NCBI GenBank assembly: GCA_963693305.1
Contig: OY855903.1
Coordinates: 28,751,955-28,815,954, forward strand
Direction of reading: 5' to 3'
Length of the DNA stretch: 64,000 bases
Origin: Meandrina meandrites
Lineage: Eukaryota; Cnidaria; Anthozoa; Scleractinia; Meandrinidae
The notes under the pieces are model-generated. The model made no database searches. It saw only the letters and a list, made by a program, of their open reading frames with translations, and was not told where the DNA came from. The position numbers and the translations under genes were made by a program. Below, one piece after another: positions 1-12,249 of this stretch; position 1 is the stretch's first letter, and each line of letters opens with the position of its first letter.

Positions 1-1724
1 AATTTACATGCCAAATTTTAACTGATTTCAGAGGGTCATAATTCGCAGGGTATACCACTAGCTCGGGAAATAAGGAGTTCACAAGAGAGAGGTATGCTAT
101 GTGTTTGTGATATGTAAATATCTAGTTTGGCCCGTGGAAATTAAGCGCGCTAGACGAAAAACTATGGAGTGCATTTTGACAAATCGTGCCAGTTTTGGGC
201 GGATGAGCAAAACTTTGATTTTGTAATCACGTATTAAACATAATTCAACCTGTGTCTTGACAAAAAAATACTCTTGGACATCGTTTATCGCACATACAAA
301 TAATATATTTAAATCATACCTCATAAGTGGCCTTGCTTACGGATGGTCAGTTCTCTAGAAATCGGCGAACACAACAGGTTTTGATCAATGTCGACCCTCA
401 AGCCACGAACGGTAGTTCTAGAGACGAAAATTGTCCTAAATTCAGTAGATATGCCAAAAAAGCTCTCACTAGTGCTTTGTTGGCCATGTCCTTTACTACC
501 AATTTCTTCTGCTGAAAATGCGGGGAGTTAATACTCCAAATAAAGCGCTTAAGGCCGCGCTGGACCCTTGCTCATTAATAAATTCATTAGCAATTTATTT
601 TGACGGGGTGTCATGTTGTAAATGTTTAATTCTTCGAGTTTTGAACAGCGATTCCTTAAAAACTTATCAAGGATAATAGGGGTTGATGGAATTTTATCAT
701 GATTGTCGTTTTACTGAGAGATGACCGTTTACTTTGATGTTACAAGCTCTTAAGTGTTAATCTGCAGATAATGCGGTTTTGTGTCCAAGTTTCCAGCTAG
801 AATAGCGCACCAAATTAAACGACTATATAACCTAGTGGTAAATCACAACCGCTTTTGTGTTCTGGTCAGAATGAAATTCTCGAATTCAATAATTACTAGG
901 AGTTATTGGCTCCTAACAGGGTAAAAATGTGAAATCTAAACTTTGAAACGTGCTATCTTCTTTTTGAAAAGGGATTTTAAAAATCCGTTTTGACCAGAAC
1001 ACAATAGAGTACACCAAGTTTATGTTCCCTGCAAATCAAGTCATGAAATTCTGTATCGGTGGAGAAAACTTGGACACAAAATTGCAGGTTTTGCCGCTTC
1101 CGAAGACCTACCGAGTCAGTGTTTACAACAACGTGCGCTTTATTCGAAGCTTCGAATCTAATTATGCTGAATTATGATAATTTCCTACGTTCCAGCGCAC
1201 AGGACACAAAGCGGAGAACAATAAGTAAACATGTAATTACTTATACAAAGAACTTTAAGAAATATATTCTCATGAATATTTCGATTGTTGTCGGCTTCAG
1301 TCGTCGCTGTTCGTGCATACTCTTAAAATAAATGCATACATGATTATAGCAAGGGTCCAGCGCGACCTTAAAGAGTGCAAACTTGGATATATGCAAATTT
1401 ATAATATGTTGAGAATAGCATGGCGTGACACCGTGACTAAACTACCTAATTTGCATATCCGATGTCCCGTAAACAAACGTCTTATTTGCATGTTGCTTCG
1501 GGCTCACGATTTAGCGTTCCGGCCTGGAATATTTCCTCCTTTTTAAAAAACAATTGCAGAAGATAAACAAGAAAGAAGTTAGAGTGGATTTTCTCGATTT
1601 ACCCATCAACGTTGATCGGATTTTGAAAGCAACGTTTCTCTTCATCTGTTACTAGTATTGGCTGACTTTCATCGAAACCTGTTGTGTTCGCCGATTTCTA
1701 GAGGACTGACCATCCGTTACCAAG

Positions 1725-2335
1725 GGATTAGTGGATAACGCAGGGCCGGGGTCCCGGAGTCCCGGGGTGTGGAAAACACGGGGTCCCGCATTTTTACACA
1801 AGAAAAGGAATTATATGCTACCGAAGTGAATTTTTGTTTGATTTACCCAGGTGTGGAATGCGACGGGGTTCGTTTACGCCCCTCCGAAATGAACATTTAT
1901 ATATTTTTTAATACTGCCCGTGCTCCGACTGGCGTACTGTAGGGTTAGGGTTATGGTTAGGACGCAAAGCATTGAAAACTTAGCATAAGTGAAAACGGAG
2001 AAACACAGCATCCTTTGATGTCGACTTTATTCTCATGATTCAGAGTACTCAAGAGCACACCTTCTTTGACAAAAAGGGCAACATCTGCTGTTTCACGACG
2101 ACTGTCTCTCCGTGTTCGCTTTAAATTCGGTCAACCCCTCAACAGTGATCTTCTTTTAAGGCCGTGTTTTCAGGGTAGGTATTTTAAAACACGCCATGCT
2201 ATTTCTGACATCTAAATACCTAGTACTTTGACACCGCGCACCGGCTCATGATTGTGTAAAAAAGCAGGACCCCGTGTTTTCCACACCCCGGGACCCCGTA
2301 CCCCGGGATCCCGGCCCCGTGTTATCCACTAATCC
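1725..2335. mobile_element. MITE with 9-bp target duplication and CCCGGG-rich ends
   Basis: The element starts GGATTAGTGGATAAC and ends with the reverse complement. It is flanked by perfect direct repeats GTTACCAAG (1716-1724 and 2336-2344). The homologous left arm of the enclosing inverted repeat, at about 331-346, has the uninterrupted site, which confirms the insertion. The terminal inverted repeats are about 70 bp and unusually GC-rich, with repeated CCCCGGGACCCCG blocks and CCCGGG palindromes, whereas the interior is AT-rich. A 9-bp duplication fits Mutator-like elements. No coding capacity is seen. Confidence 0.8.
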
Positions 2336-2540
2336 GTTACCAAGGCCACTTATGAGGTATTATTTAAATATATTACTTGTATGTGCGATAAACGATGTCT
2401 AAGAATATTTTTTGTCAAGACACAGGTTGAATTATGTTTTAATACGTGATCACAAAGTCCAAGTTTTGCTCATCCGCCCAAAGTTGCACGATTTGTCAAA
2501 ATGCCCTCCATAGTTTTTCGTCTAACGCGCTTAATTTCCA

Positions 2541-2693
2541 GTAAGGCACTACCTCCCTGGAACCTCTATTTTCATTCGCCCGCTGTAAACACTACCTCTA
2601 TCGTTATTCAGGGCTAGGGGCATTGTTATGACCTGCTATCTATTGTTTTAGGAACCAATGAAGCCACTCGTTCCGAGAGGTAGTGGGCGACCC
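2541..2693. mobile_element. Short MITE with 10-bp target duplication
   Basis: A 153-bp segment is flanked by direct repeats TTAATTTCCA (2531-2540 and 2694-2703). It interrupts the right arm of the outer inverted repeat, and the left arm (around 139-150) has the uninterrupted site. Its ends are imperfect inverted repeats sharing ACTACCTC / GAGGTAGT. There is no gene. The duplication length again suggests a Mutator-like mechanism. Confidence 0.65.
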
Positions 2694-2765
2694 TTAATTT
2701 CCACGGGCCAAACTAGATATTTACATATGACAAACACATAGCATACCTCTCTCTTGTGAACTCGT

Positions 2766-3013
2766 TGAAGAGATAATTAGTTTTTACCCCTACCGGAATA
2801 TAACCGTGACATGTTTGCGTTACGCTACCCGCTGAATATTAACTACCGGTTATTTGAGACACGAGTCATGTGAACATTAGTTTTTTTTAGAAAAATCGTA
2901 TCGTGTAGAGATCGTTTTGTAATACCGTCGTAATCGAGTCGAAAATACGTATTAAACACCGTTTAAAGTTATTCATCGTTTGGTTATCGTGAAGTTGTCA
3001 ACCGATTACAACA
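2766..3013 (+). repeat. Candidate 5' LTR of the BEL/Pao element
   Basis: This roughly 250-bp segment begins TGAAGAGATAATT, ends ACAACA and sits directly upstream of a BEL-type primer-binding-site-like sequence. The TG...CA ends and the position before gag fit a BEL/Pao LTR. No 3' partner exists in the window, because the element is truncated on its right side. The assignment therefore cannot be confirmed by LTR-LTR identity and the boundaries are approximate. Confidence 0.35.
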
Positions 3014-3015
3014 TT

Positions 3016-3034
3016 TGGTCCTTCGAGAGCCGGA
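3016..3034 (+). promoter_or_regulatory. Primer-binding-site-like sequence of the BEL element
   Basis: TGGTCCTTCGAGAGCCGGA follows the candidate LTR. BEL/Pao elements commonly carry a TTGGTCCTTCGA-type sequence at this place, where reverse transcription is primed by a tRNA 3' end. The identity of the tRNA is not determined. Confidence 0.4.
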
Positions 3035-3130
3035 TTTACACAAGAAAGTTACGAGAAATCGAGGAATTGTTTTGGGGGCGTTCCTGTCCTGAACGCCACG
3101 CGTATGTGAAAGTGGAAATTGTCGTTCAAA

Positions 3131-4120
3131 ATGTCCGAGGACGGGAAAGATGTGGAATCTACCGAAGCAGTTAGTCAAGAATGCACCACCAGCATTCCGG
3201 ATTGCAAACAAGAGAAAAGAAATGCGAAATCGCAGATGACGCGTCTGTTGAATAAACTCGCCATCGTCCTGACCGAAGAGGATTCATCAGTCGACATAAA
3301 AACGCTGTTGGAAAAAATTCAAGAACAACAGGAAAACACTCTTCAAGTTATGTCTCGCTTGGAGAATGCTTATCGCCGAAAACAGGATGAAAATATGGCG
3401 GAGAAAGTCAGCGACGAAGCGGACGATCTGGTCGAACAAATCGATCGCGAAACCATGCCTGCTCGCGCGCGGCTGGCGTCACTTACGAAAGTCAAATCGC
3501 GTGCCAGCTCAGTCGCCGATAGCCAAGCATCACAGAGACGAAAAGAGAAGGAAAGGGCAGAAATGGAGGCGCGTTTACGAAGAGATCAGCTGGAATTGGA
3601 GATTCAACAGAATCGTGAAGAGTTAGAACGCCAAGATCAGGAACTTCAAGCTGTCAGCGAAGAGATAAACAAACGACGCCAGGAATTGGAAGACGCAATC
3701 AAAGAAGAATTGGGAATAGAAAAAGAAGTTACCGATGAGTTTCGCCAGCTTCCATCGCAACAGAAGAAATCGATCGAACATAGTCAAGAAAAATCGCCGG
3801 AAAAATCGCCAAAGGAGTCAGATAAATGTGAAAAGCACCGCTCCGATTTCGACCACATGTACTCCGTTAAAACGCCGCCACCGGAAATGCCGACATCACC
3901 GAATTATGCCAAAGATTCTGACCCTGGTTCTACCGCTGCAAATCGCGAAACGCATGGGCAATTAGAGAGAATCCGAATTCCAATTTTTTCTGGAAACAAA
4001 ATGGATTTTCAGCGCTGGAACGCGGCTTTTACCAGTCGTGGACATGACGTCATTATCGCCGCAATTCAAGATGCTACGTTTGGAAGCATGTCTTTCTGGC
4101 GAGGCTGCAAACACCATTAA
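3131..4120 (+). pseudogene. gag: BEL/Pao gag, N-terminal part
   Basis: This frame encodes the N-terminal part of a BEL/Pao Gag. The start at 3131 has a purine at -3; an upstream ATG at 3119 is also in frame. The protein is charged and predicted coiled-coil (roughly residues 60-220, rich in E, K, Q and R). It then reaches the DUF1759-type Gag start, IPIFSGNKMDFQRWNAAF. The conserved frame is lost shortly after about 4030, and the last 20 or so residues before the stop are out of frame. Relative to normal DUF1759 domains, a segment between the RWNAAF motif and the SGEAA motif appears to be missing. Confidence 0.75.
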
Positions 4121-4226
4121 AGGATTAGGATATTCTTTGGAAGCGTACGAGGCGGCCAAATCACGCTTGTTTCGTAAATATGGAGGAAGCCGAAGACAAG
4201 TTCAGTCGCATTTAGAAGAACTTTAA
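4050..4226 (+). pseudogene. gag: BEL/Pao gag, DUF1759 fragment in a shifted frame
   Basis: The Gag signal resumes in another frame with LSGEAANTIKGL and a following YEAAKSRLFRKYGG stretch, typical of the DUF1759 core. It stops at 4226 after VQSHLEEL. The next Gag segment begins in a third frame at 4267. The frame changes show that this copy cannot make a full Gag. Confidence 0.65.
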
Positions 4227-4266
4227 TAAATGCCTCCAACCGATCCTGGACAACAATGCTAAACAA

Positions 4267-6102
4267 ATGGAAACCTTCGCCGACGTCTTGGAGCGAGCTG
4301 TAATAACTTTGAAAGAGAATGACCGAAGATCAGATTTAGAAGCCGGAGCATTGCACACAATGATCCTCGAGAAGATCCCCGAACGCTTACTTGCTCAATA
4401 TTATCGCTGGCTAGACGAGAACAAGTACCGAGATTCCCTCGAGACATTGAAAGACTGGGTTTCCGAAGAAGCGGCATATCAAATACAAGCCACCGAGATC
4501 AAGAACGGAATCTCAACTCAAGACCGTAATGAACATCCACGGAATGGTAAATATCTGCCTCCTAGAAGATCTTCCCGAAGCTACTTCGGCGACAAGAATG
4601 GAAAAGGAAATCAAAAGTGTTGTGTATGCACCGGAAATCACGCTCTGTTGAGGTGCGAAGCATTTCAAAAACTTTCCGTCGATGAAAGATGGCAAACAGT
4701 CAAACGATTTGGACTGTGCTTCCGATGTTTCGCGGATGACCATCACGGAAAGACCTGCCGAAAAAGCAAGCAATGCGGCATAAACGGATGCAAAGGAACC
4801 CATCAGAATCTCCTTCACTATGACAAAGCGCCGCCTGCTCAATCTCCTCTGAGGCCACAAGCAGAGTCTTATCTTCCGACCACGCCCCTTCAGCCAATTA
4901 ACGGACCGAGAACAACCATGGAGGGGAATGGTGCCAACAGTCAATCCGTCACCATGGAGACGTTCGGAAACCAAGAGCGAGAGAAAGAAGTGGCGTTACG
5001 CACCGTGCCGATTATTTTAAAGAACGGTAAAAGGAGAATCACCGTGAACTGCCTGTTGGACGAAGGTAGCGATACAACCTACGTCAACGAAGATATTCTG
5101 AAAGAACTTGGTTTGACAGGCGAGAAAGAGCCAATCGAGGTCAAAGTAGCTAATGACCAAACAATCCGTTTTATGTCGGGAACATTCGAAATCGGCATTG
5201 AAAGCACTGATGGTCAAGTGGACCGAATGATAACCGCCAAAACTTCCACCAAGATTTGCGGGGGTTTAAAAGCTGTTGATTGGATCAAGATCCAAGACCG
5301 ATGGAGGCATTTGCGCGGAATTCCATTCCCAAGTCTTACAAAAAGAAGTCGAATCGATGTACTACTTGGAGCAGACCATTACGAGCTGATGCATTCGATG
5401 AAAGAAGTGACAGGAGGTCCGAATGAACCGTGCGCAAGACTATGCCCCCTGGGATGGACTGCCATTGGAAAGATTCAGAATCCAGACGCAAAGGAGAGGC
5501 ACTACACTGGATTCCATCACACATTTCGCCTTCAAATCGAAGGGAAAGAGCCAACGTCCGCTTTACCTGAGAAGGACACCTCTGAACTAAACTGTTTGCT
5601 GAAACGTTTCTGGGACTTGGAAAGTATCGGAATTATCCCGACTGATCAGTATCAGCCAACACCGGAAGACAAGTTAGCGTGGGATAAAGTCAACAAGTCT
5701 TTGAAGTTTAATGGCCAGCATTATGAAGTAGCCGTTCCGTGGAGAGATGAGAGACCGCAGCTGCCGAACAATTTACCGATGGCGAAGAAAAGATTGGTGT
5801 CCACCGAGCGAAAACTGATGAAAGATAAAGAAGTAGCCGTGGCTTATCAACAGGTGTTTAACGAATACTTGGATAAGAAGTACATTCGCCGCGTTCCTGA
5901 TGACGAGCCAACACCTGACTGCCAGTGGCTCCTCCCACACTTCCCAGTAGTTCGACCGGACAAGGCGACTACCAAAGTGCGCATAGTGTTTGACGGGTCA
6001 GCACCCTTCGAAGGAAAGAGTTTAAACACCGAAGCGCTAACCGGGCCGAAGCTGCAAAGCGACGTGTTCGACATTCTCGTTAAGTTCCGGAAAGAGACAT
6101 AA
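4267..6102 (+). pseudogene. pol: BEL/Pao Gag C-terminus, zinc knuckles, protease and start of reverse transcriptase
   Basis: This 611-codon frame begins with the C-terminal half of DUF1759 (METFADVLERAVITL). It has a first cysteine cluster near residue 118 (CCVCTGNHALLRC) and a second near residue 151 (CFRCFADDHHGKTC), typical of BEL nucleocapsid. A retropepsin-like protease follows with LLDEGSDTTY around residue 263; the active Asp is residue 265, and Glu stands where Ser or Thr is usual. The reverse transcriptase begins after about residue 500, with KVRIVFDGSA and SLNTEALTGP. The frame breaks at 6102, a few codons into the RT palm, where a small deletion shifts the reading frame. The substrate would have been the element's own RNA in virus-like particles. 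Confidence 0.85.
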
Positions 6103-8459
6103 GTCAAATGTATCATCAGCTAGTCTTACGCGAGGAAGACCGACCGCTGCACCGTTTCTTATGGCGTGATATGGACCTCCGCAGAGAGCCGGAAGTTTAC
6201 GAGTTTCTCCGATTCGTTTTTGGTGGATGTTATTGTCCCTTCTGTGCACAATTCACTTGGAAAAAACACGCAGAACTCCACCAAGAAAATTACTCGTTAG
6301 CGGCTGATGCAGTAAAGAATCATTGTTACATGGATGATCTCATGCCGTCAGTGGATTCCGTAGAGAAGGCCATAGAAACAAGACGCCAGTTAACCGAGAT
6401 GGGTGACAAGGCCGGGTTCCACGTTCGAAAGTGGGTTTCGAATTGTCCAGAAGTATTGGAGGATGTTCCAGACGAGGATCGCGCTTCCGAAGTTGATCTT
6501 GAGAAGAATCAGTTCCCCGTGACAAAAACGTTGGGCGTGTCATGGTCCGCACAAAACGATCATTTTCTTTTCTACTACTCACCGCCTGCCGAGGACTTTG
6601 AATATACGAAGAGAAATGTCCTAAAGAAAACAGCAGCGCTATTTGACCCGCTTGGTTTTCTAGCCCCGTTCGTCGTTAAAGCCAAACTTTTCGTGCAGCA
6701 AGCCTGGCTAGAAGCATTACAGTGGGATGATCCGCTTCCGTCCAAACAGAAAGAAGAGTGGAAAAATTGGTTCAGTGACTTGTCCCTCCTTGAGGAGATC
6801 AAGATTCCTCTCTGTTTAAAAGACACAAGTACAAAGGAAAGCTCTATCACTCTGCACACATTCTCCGACGCGTCCGAGAAGGCCTACGCCGCAGCCGTAT
6901 ACACCAGACACGAATACGAAGATGGAAATGTTACTACTCGGCTTATCGCATCGAAGACCCGTTTAGCTCCGTTAAAAACTGTGAGCATTCCTAGACTTGA
7001 ACTTATGGGCGCTCTTATCGGTCTACGATTGGCAAATCAAGTCTGTTCTGCACTCAAGATCCCATCTAGCAATGTCACATACTGGGTGGACAGCCTGAAT
7101 GTCGGCTTTTGGATTCGGGGACAGAGCCGCGAATACAAACCGTTTGTTGCACACCGCATTGGTGAGATCCATGACAAATCTAACCCTGACCAATGGCGTT
7201 ACGTACCGACAGATTTGAATCCTGCGGATCTTGGCACCAGAGGAATGACGGCACGAGAGTTGACCGAGAGTTTAAAGTGGTGGAACGGACCCGATTTCTT
7301 ACAATGTCCTGAAGCTGAATGGCCGGACTGCAAATTCGACAAACCGTCACGTGAAGCAATGACCGAGCTCAAATCAACGCCCAGGCAGAACAATGAGAGT
7401 TCAACAAGCTACAACTTCGTTCAGCTGTTGACCAATGAACGCGACGCACAGACAGACAAGTTGAAAGAAGTAGAGTGGCGCTTAGACCCCACAAGATACT
7501 CAAAGTGGTACAAAGTCAAACCGAAAGGAGCGTTAGAGATTGGACTGTCGTTGGTGCGTGTGAGAAGCTGGGTACAACGATTCGTGAGCAACTGCCGTAA
7601 ACCAGAAAATCAGCGAGTATTTGGAGAGCTAACGCCAGCAGAGCTGTTAACTGCCGAAACAGAAATTATCAGGGAAGCTCAAAGTGAAGCATTCAGTGAT
7701 GAAATCGGAGCACTGATAAAGAACCAGACCCTTCCGCGAAAATCTACGCTGCTCCCCAGCACTCCAATCCTTATCGACAGGATTCTACGTTCGAACACCA
7801 GGCTGCGACACTCCGATGACCTCTCAGATGATGTAAAATTTCCAATTATCCTGCCAAAGAGGAATCATGTCACGCGATTAATCGTCCAATATCATCACGA
7901 AAGCGAAGGCCATCAGATGGGTGTGAACTACACCATAAACCATCTGCGAGAGAAGTACCTAGTCATCCATGTTCGTGAGGAGGTCAAACGAGTGAACAGA
8001 GAATGCCGTGAATGTGCAAGACGTTTTAAAGTCCAACCAGCCCAGCAACAGATGGCTCCATTACCGCCAATCCGTCTCCAGATGACAACAAAACCGTTCG
8101 CTAATTGTGCCGTGGATTTTGGAGGACCGTACCTTACCATGCAAGGGCGTGGACGACCCCGTGCCAAACGTTACCTGTGTTTGTTTATGTGCTTGCAAAC
8201 ACACTGCTGCCATTTGGAGATGGCAACCTCATTAGAAACCGACGCGTTTCTCAACGCATTCGTGCGAATGACGGCACGGAAAGGATGGCCAACGAAACAA
8301 ACGAGTGACAATGGTACGAACTTCGTGGGCGCTGAGAAAGAAATCAGGGAGTTGGTCAGTCAACTGGATCACGATCAGCTTCAACGTATGACGTCTAGTC
8401 ATGGCGTTACTTGGCATTGGAAGCCTCCACAAGGGCCCCACTTTGGAGGTGTGTACTAG
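6096..8459 (+). pseudogene. pol: BEL/Pao reverse transcriptase, RNase H and integrase, truncated
   Basis: The RT resumes in frame with the palm motif around MYHQ and keeps the catalytic YMDD (residue 74 of the 783-codon frame that starts at 6108). RNase H follows, with FSDAS at about residues 252-256. The integrase has a zinc-binding HHCC region from about residue 596 (HHESEGHQ, then CREC) and a catalytic core with Asp 670 (AVDFGG) and Asp 734 (SDNGTNF). The frame ends with a stop immediately after PHFGGVY, exactly where the third catalytic residue, Glu, is expected. Downstream sequence no longer resembles the element, so this is a 3' truncation and not a point nonsense alone. There is no 3' LTR. 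Confidence 0.88.
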
Positions 8460-9573
8460 CGTGTTGAAACTGCTCTATTTTGCAGAAATTCCATCCGCCA
8501 TTATTTGGTGTTCGGGCAGGATCAGGCGGTATTTTCAACTTTCGCAGATTTCGCAAAAAACTAAACTCGCTGGAACTTTTAAACAATATTTTTGAAAATA
8601 GTTCACCAAAAGGGTCTTTTGGACGAAATAAAAGAAAATTCGAATTTTCGGTCCTGTCTCGGGATTCTCGAAAAATACAGTCAGACGCTCTTAAAACCCA
8701 CGCTTGCCCTTTACTTCTGTAGGCTGTAGCCTGCGTTCATTTCGTAACAACGACACCATATGCTTTCTAGGTAATGTTTTGAAACAATTCAAATAAGAAG
8801 TCCGATATTTGCTAGATTTGTCGAGTATTTACCTGAAAAGAACATGGTAGATGTTATCTTCTTCGGTTTCACTGTCGGTTCGCATCGAATGTCAAATAAA
8901 GTTCGTCGAAGCAGGTTTTCATCGCTTGCTGCACTTCATTTGACATCAAAGCGAGAATTGAGTATTCTTTAAGAAAAATGCTCTTTGTCAGTCAATTCAT
9001 CTTTCGAATTCGGAGACTATTCGAACATGCAAGGCTCATCAATGCTAGTCCCTCTGCAAATGTTTGTGTCAACTTGAGCACATAGCAAGAAGTTAGGGTG
9101 GAGGGTAGATGGCACTAGCCCTCAAACCTTTATCATCAGACCACAACACAAAATTGAAACAGGAGGAGTAAATAAATTGAACTTGTAGCTTGACCAGAAA
9201 CATTGCTTAGGCCCAACACTGTCACAAGGCTACAATTACTTCATCTGATGTGATTCAGTGTGGCAGGAGTGCTTGTCACGTGACTAACCCAGGCCCAAAC
9301 TGCCACCCTAAGCCCAAATCTAACCCTAACCCCAACAACTCATCCCTAACCCATAAGGCTTTAACTTGCAACTCTAGTCCAGACACTATTATGAGTTAAG
9401 CCTAACCCTAGCTTTCACTCCATGGTGTCGTAAGTCCTGGTCACGTGGCCCCTATTGCTCTCTATTTCAAACTTTTTCTTTCAATTTTCAATATTTTATA
9501 TGTACGTTAACAGTCCAAGGGTGCGAAACTTTGGCTTTAAAAATCGAGTACACTAGACAACGGGGCGGAAATC
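8460..9573. other. Intergenic sequence without recognisable genes
   Basis: This stretch holds only short open frames without family signatures. A degenerate cluster of CCCTAA-like units lies at about 9312-9355 and again at 9399-9410. Nothing else could be supported. Confidence 0.6.
9312..9355. repeat. Degenerate interstitial telomere-like repeats
   Basis: Several CCCTAA-like words occur close together, for example TCTAACCCTAACCCC. This is the complement of the metazoan telomere repeat TTAGGG. The units are imperfect and few, so this is at most an old interstitial trace. Confidence 0.35.
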
Positions 9574-10473
9574 TTAAGAGGCCGTGTCACTAAGACCGTT
9601 CCACTCGATTTTGGACTCCAAAATAGTTTTCCTTCATATTTCTGTCACAGGTAGTACTATCTATCCTTACTACTAAAATGCAGTTGAAATGATCAGAAAG
9701 TTTGTTTCTATCCACTGTGGAGCATTTATCGATTACCAGTGTCAAGAAGTGATGAAACGGCCATTTTTCACGAGTTCTAACACAGCATATTAAACGTTCG
9801 TTAAAAATACTTCGCGCCGATAAAACCCCCAAAATTTGTACACATCCAGTCAATTTTTATCAGTTCTTACTGCTGACATGTCATTTGGTTGCTTTCTTGT
9901 TCAAAATCGGAGGAAAACTACAATATTTATAGAACACCTTCAGTAATTTATGCAAACATCGCGAAAATATGGTCCTAAATCTTGCCTTATTTTTCACTTG
10001 TGGCAAATAGACCAGGCCTAAATTGCCATTCTAGTTTTAGATTAAGACCTTTTCTGTCGAATTGTGAAATAAAATTTGCGGCACAACGCAATATTGAGAA
10101 ATAAGTTCGAACGAATTCTTGGCTATTTTCACGGATTAAGTAATGCGTGACACACTTCACATTCCAGTCCGAGTCTTGTTGCCTGACAATTTGATGCTTT
10201 GTTGATCAATATTTTCCGCCAAACGACAAGGGAAAATGCATTGAAATTCTACAAATAGCAGCTTGCTTTTCCTTGTTTCGGTTAGTTGACACCAAATACG
10301 GTGTTTCGTTTCCTGACCATTAAATACATGTAATGATAAGGTCGCTTCGTGTCCTTCGTGATTTAATTTACCACTCACCCGGAGTTTTTATAACTGCTAA
10401 TTTTGCATTAAAATTCACTTGTAGATATAATACTTTTTTAGCCACAAATTATCTCTATATTAAAATCCAATTC

Positions 10474-10871
10474 TCGCCGTTAATTAACGGCGAAAATAGG
10501 AGTAGTATAAAAGAAACACTCCAACTCTCGCCGTTAATTAACGGCGAAAATAGGAGTAGTATCAAAGAAACACTCCAACTCTCGCCGTTAATTAACGGCG
10601 AAAATAGGACTAATATATAAGAAACACTCCAATTCTCGCCGTTAATTAACGGCGAAAATAGGAGTAGTATAAAAGAAACACTCCAACTCTCGCCGTTAAT
10701 TAACGGCGAAAATAGGAGTAGTATCAAAGAAACACTCCAACTCTCGCCGTTAATTAACGGCGAAAATAGGAGTAGTATAAAAGAAACACTCCAATTCTCG
10801 CCGTTAATTAACGGCGAAAATAGGAATGGTATTAAAGAAAGACTCCAATTCTCGCCGTTAATTAATTAATA
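10474..10871. repeat. Array of eight 54-bp units with a 20-bp perfect palindrome
   Basis: Eight copies of TCGCCGTTAATTAACGGCGA start at 10474, 10528, 10582, 10636, 10690, 10744, 10798 and 10852, so the period is exactly 54 bp. The linkers (AATAGGAGTAGTATAAAAG and a short CACTCCAA part) are themselves nearly identical between units. Apparent open frames across the array on both strands only translate the repeat. Confidence 0.95.
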
Positions 10872-12249
10872 AGGCGTGAAAAAATGTCAACACGTGACAA
10901 TTAAGATCGCTACCAGGGGATCGTATCCGATGCTCTTTATTCGCGTTACTGGGATATCCATTGAGACTTGCAACACGACATTATAGTCCCTGAAGATTTT
11001 CGCCTATAAATTAGGATTACCAGCAGTCCCTGGTGCAAGCGCAAAGCGCTGGAGGAAGAGAACTCTAATGGCAACACTGTTCAGACTGTTCATGTTACTG
11101 CAGGTCTGCGCGGGTGTCATTCGCCAAAGCGTTACGCAACGCAACTTATGAAATGCAATATATGTTTTAAAAGATTATTCTGTGTAAGCTTTATATAACT
11201 TCCCCGAAATTAAAATTTGCTGATGGCTTTCGATCATGTTGATGGGCCGGAAATCGAATCGACCACACAAGGCCGCGTTATCTTCGAAAAAGTGTGAGGC
11301 TTTCTCGATAGTCCCTTGGGTTACCGGATTAACATCCGCTGTTCGGGAAAATGAGCTCACATTTCTTCACCTGGAAAGAAGACAACGAAAATCGAGTATT
11401 ACAAATTTGGTTACGAAAATGACAGTTCTTAAGACCAATTTCCTTACCGACCCTTCACTGTTTTATGGAGTATTGAAAATCTTCGGCCGAAGTTTTGTGG
11501 AAATCTGTCACTTCCTTATTCTTAAAAATTCCTGCAAAAAGGCTTCACTTTCCCGCTTGAAATGTTTTGCGTACAAGGTTGGTAGGTAGGCAAAAAAGCA
11601 ACCAAGGCGTTATGAGCGGCACTGTATGAGAATGCCACCAAAAAAGAACAAATCACGGAGAATTCTGCATTTGATTGACGCATCAATCGAATGAGCCGAT
11701 TTTCAGCTGGACGCAGGGAATTTGATCCAGAACTTATGTTCTGGTCTTACATTTTCAAGAAAAATATGACTCGACTCAAACACGGTTTTTAGAGGTTTGT
11801 CTCCTTGGCAACTGACTTCTGGACAGAATAAACTTAATTGCATGCTTATAAACTAATAAAGGTAATGGTAACTAATATTAACTTGAAAATAGGGCGACAA
11901 TTTAATCTATTCGATATGTTTGAGGTTTAATACCTAGAGAATGGTATTCGTTTCCAATCCTGAAAATTTGAGAACTTTTGGTTGAAATCTAAGAAAGATA
12001 TCGTGCTTGAGATATTCGTGATTTGGCTGTTTGTGCTATTCAGCTATTCGAATGCTCTTTTGCTCGCTCCCTCTTCAACAAGGGATTTGAACAAGCCAAA
12101 CTTCAAAAGTTCGACTGCTCGAGGGTTTCCCTGGGCAGGGAAGGGGGTGGGGGGGGGGGGGGGTGGTGGGGTGTTGAAGTTTCGAGTTTCGAATTGATCG
12201 GCGCATTACTTAAGGGCGAAAATTGCATGCACCGTTATATTCAAATTGG

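Larger units (their letters stand above)
76..2763. mobile_element. Long terminal-inverted-repeat element, non-autonomous
   Basis: The left arm (about 76-390) and the right arm (about 1669-2763) are reverse complements, from GAGTTCACAAGAGAG at the left end to CTCTCTTGTGAACTC at the right end. The right arm is longer only because it holds two later insertions (1725-2335 and 2541-2693); taking those out restores the match. The internal part (about 391-1668) shows no recognisable gene, only short unsupported open frames. No flanking target duplication is clear, so the superfamily is unknown. The arms have diverged by point changes, so the element is not very recent. Confidence 0.75.

Noticed and set aside
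9312..9355. Chromosome end or telomere
   Set aside because: Only a few degenerate CCCTAA-like units are present, inside ordinary sequence on both sides.
10333..10727. Overlapping open frames on both strands reading LSPLINGEN repeats
   Set aside because: They are translations of the 54-bp repeat; palindromic units give similar peptides on both strands.
10474..10871. Regularly spaced palindromic repeats that look like a CRISPR array
   Set aside because: The linkers are as conserved as the palindromes, the host context is eukaryotic, there are no cas genes, and the array lies inside a transposon with inverted ends.
11236..11589. 117-codon frame in the centre of the first foldback element as its transposase
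   Set aside because: It is too short, with no catalytic motif or recognisable domain, and no extension across plausible introns was found.
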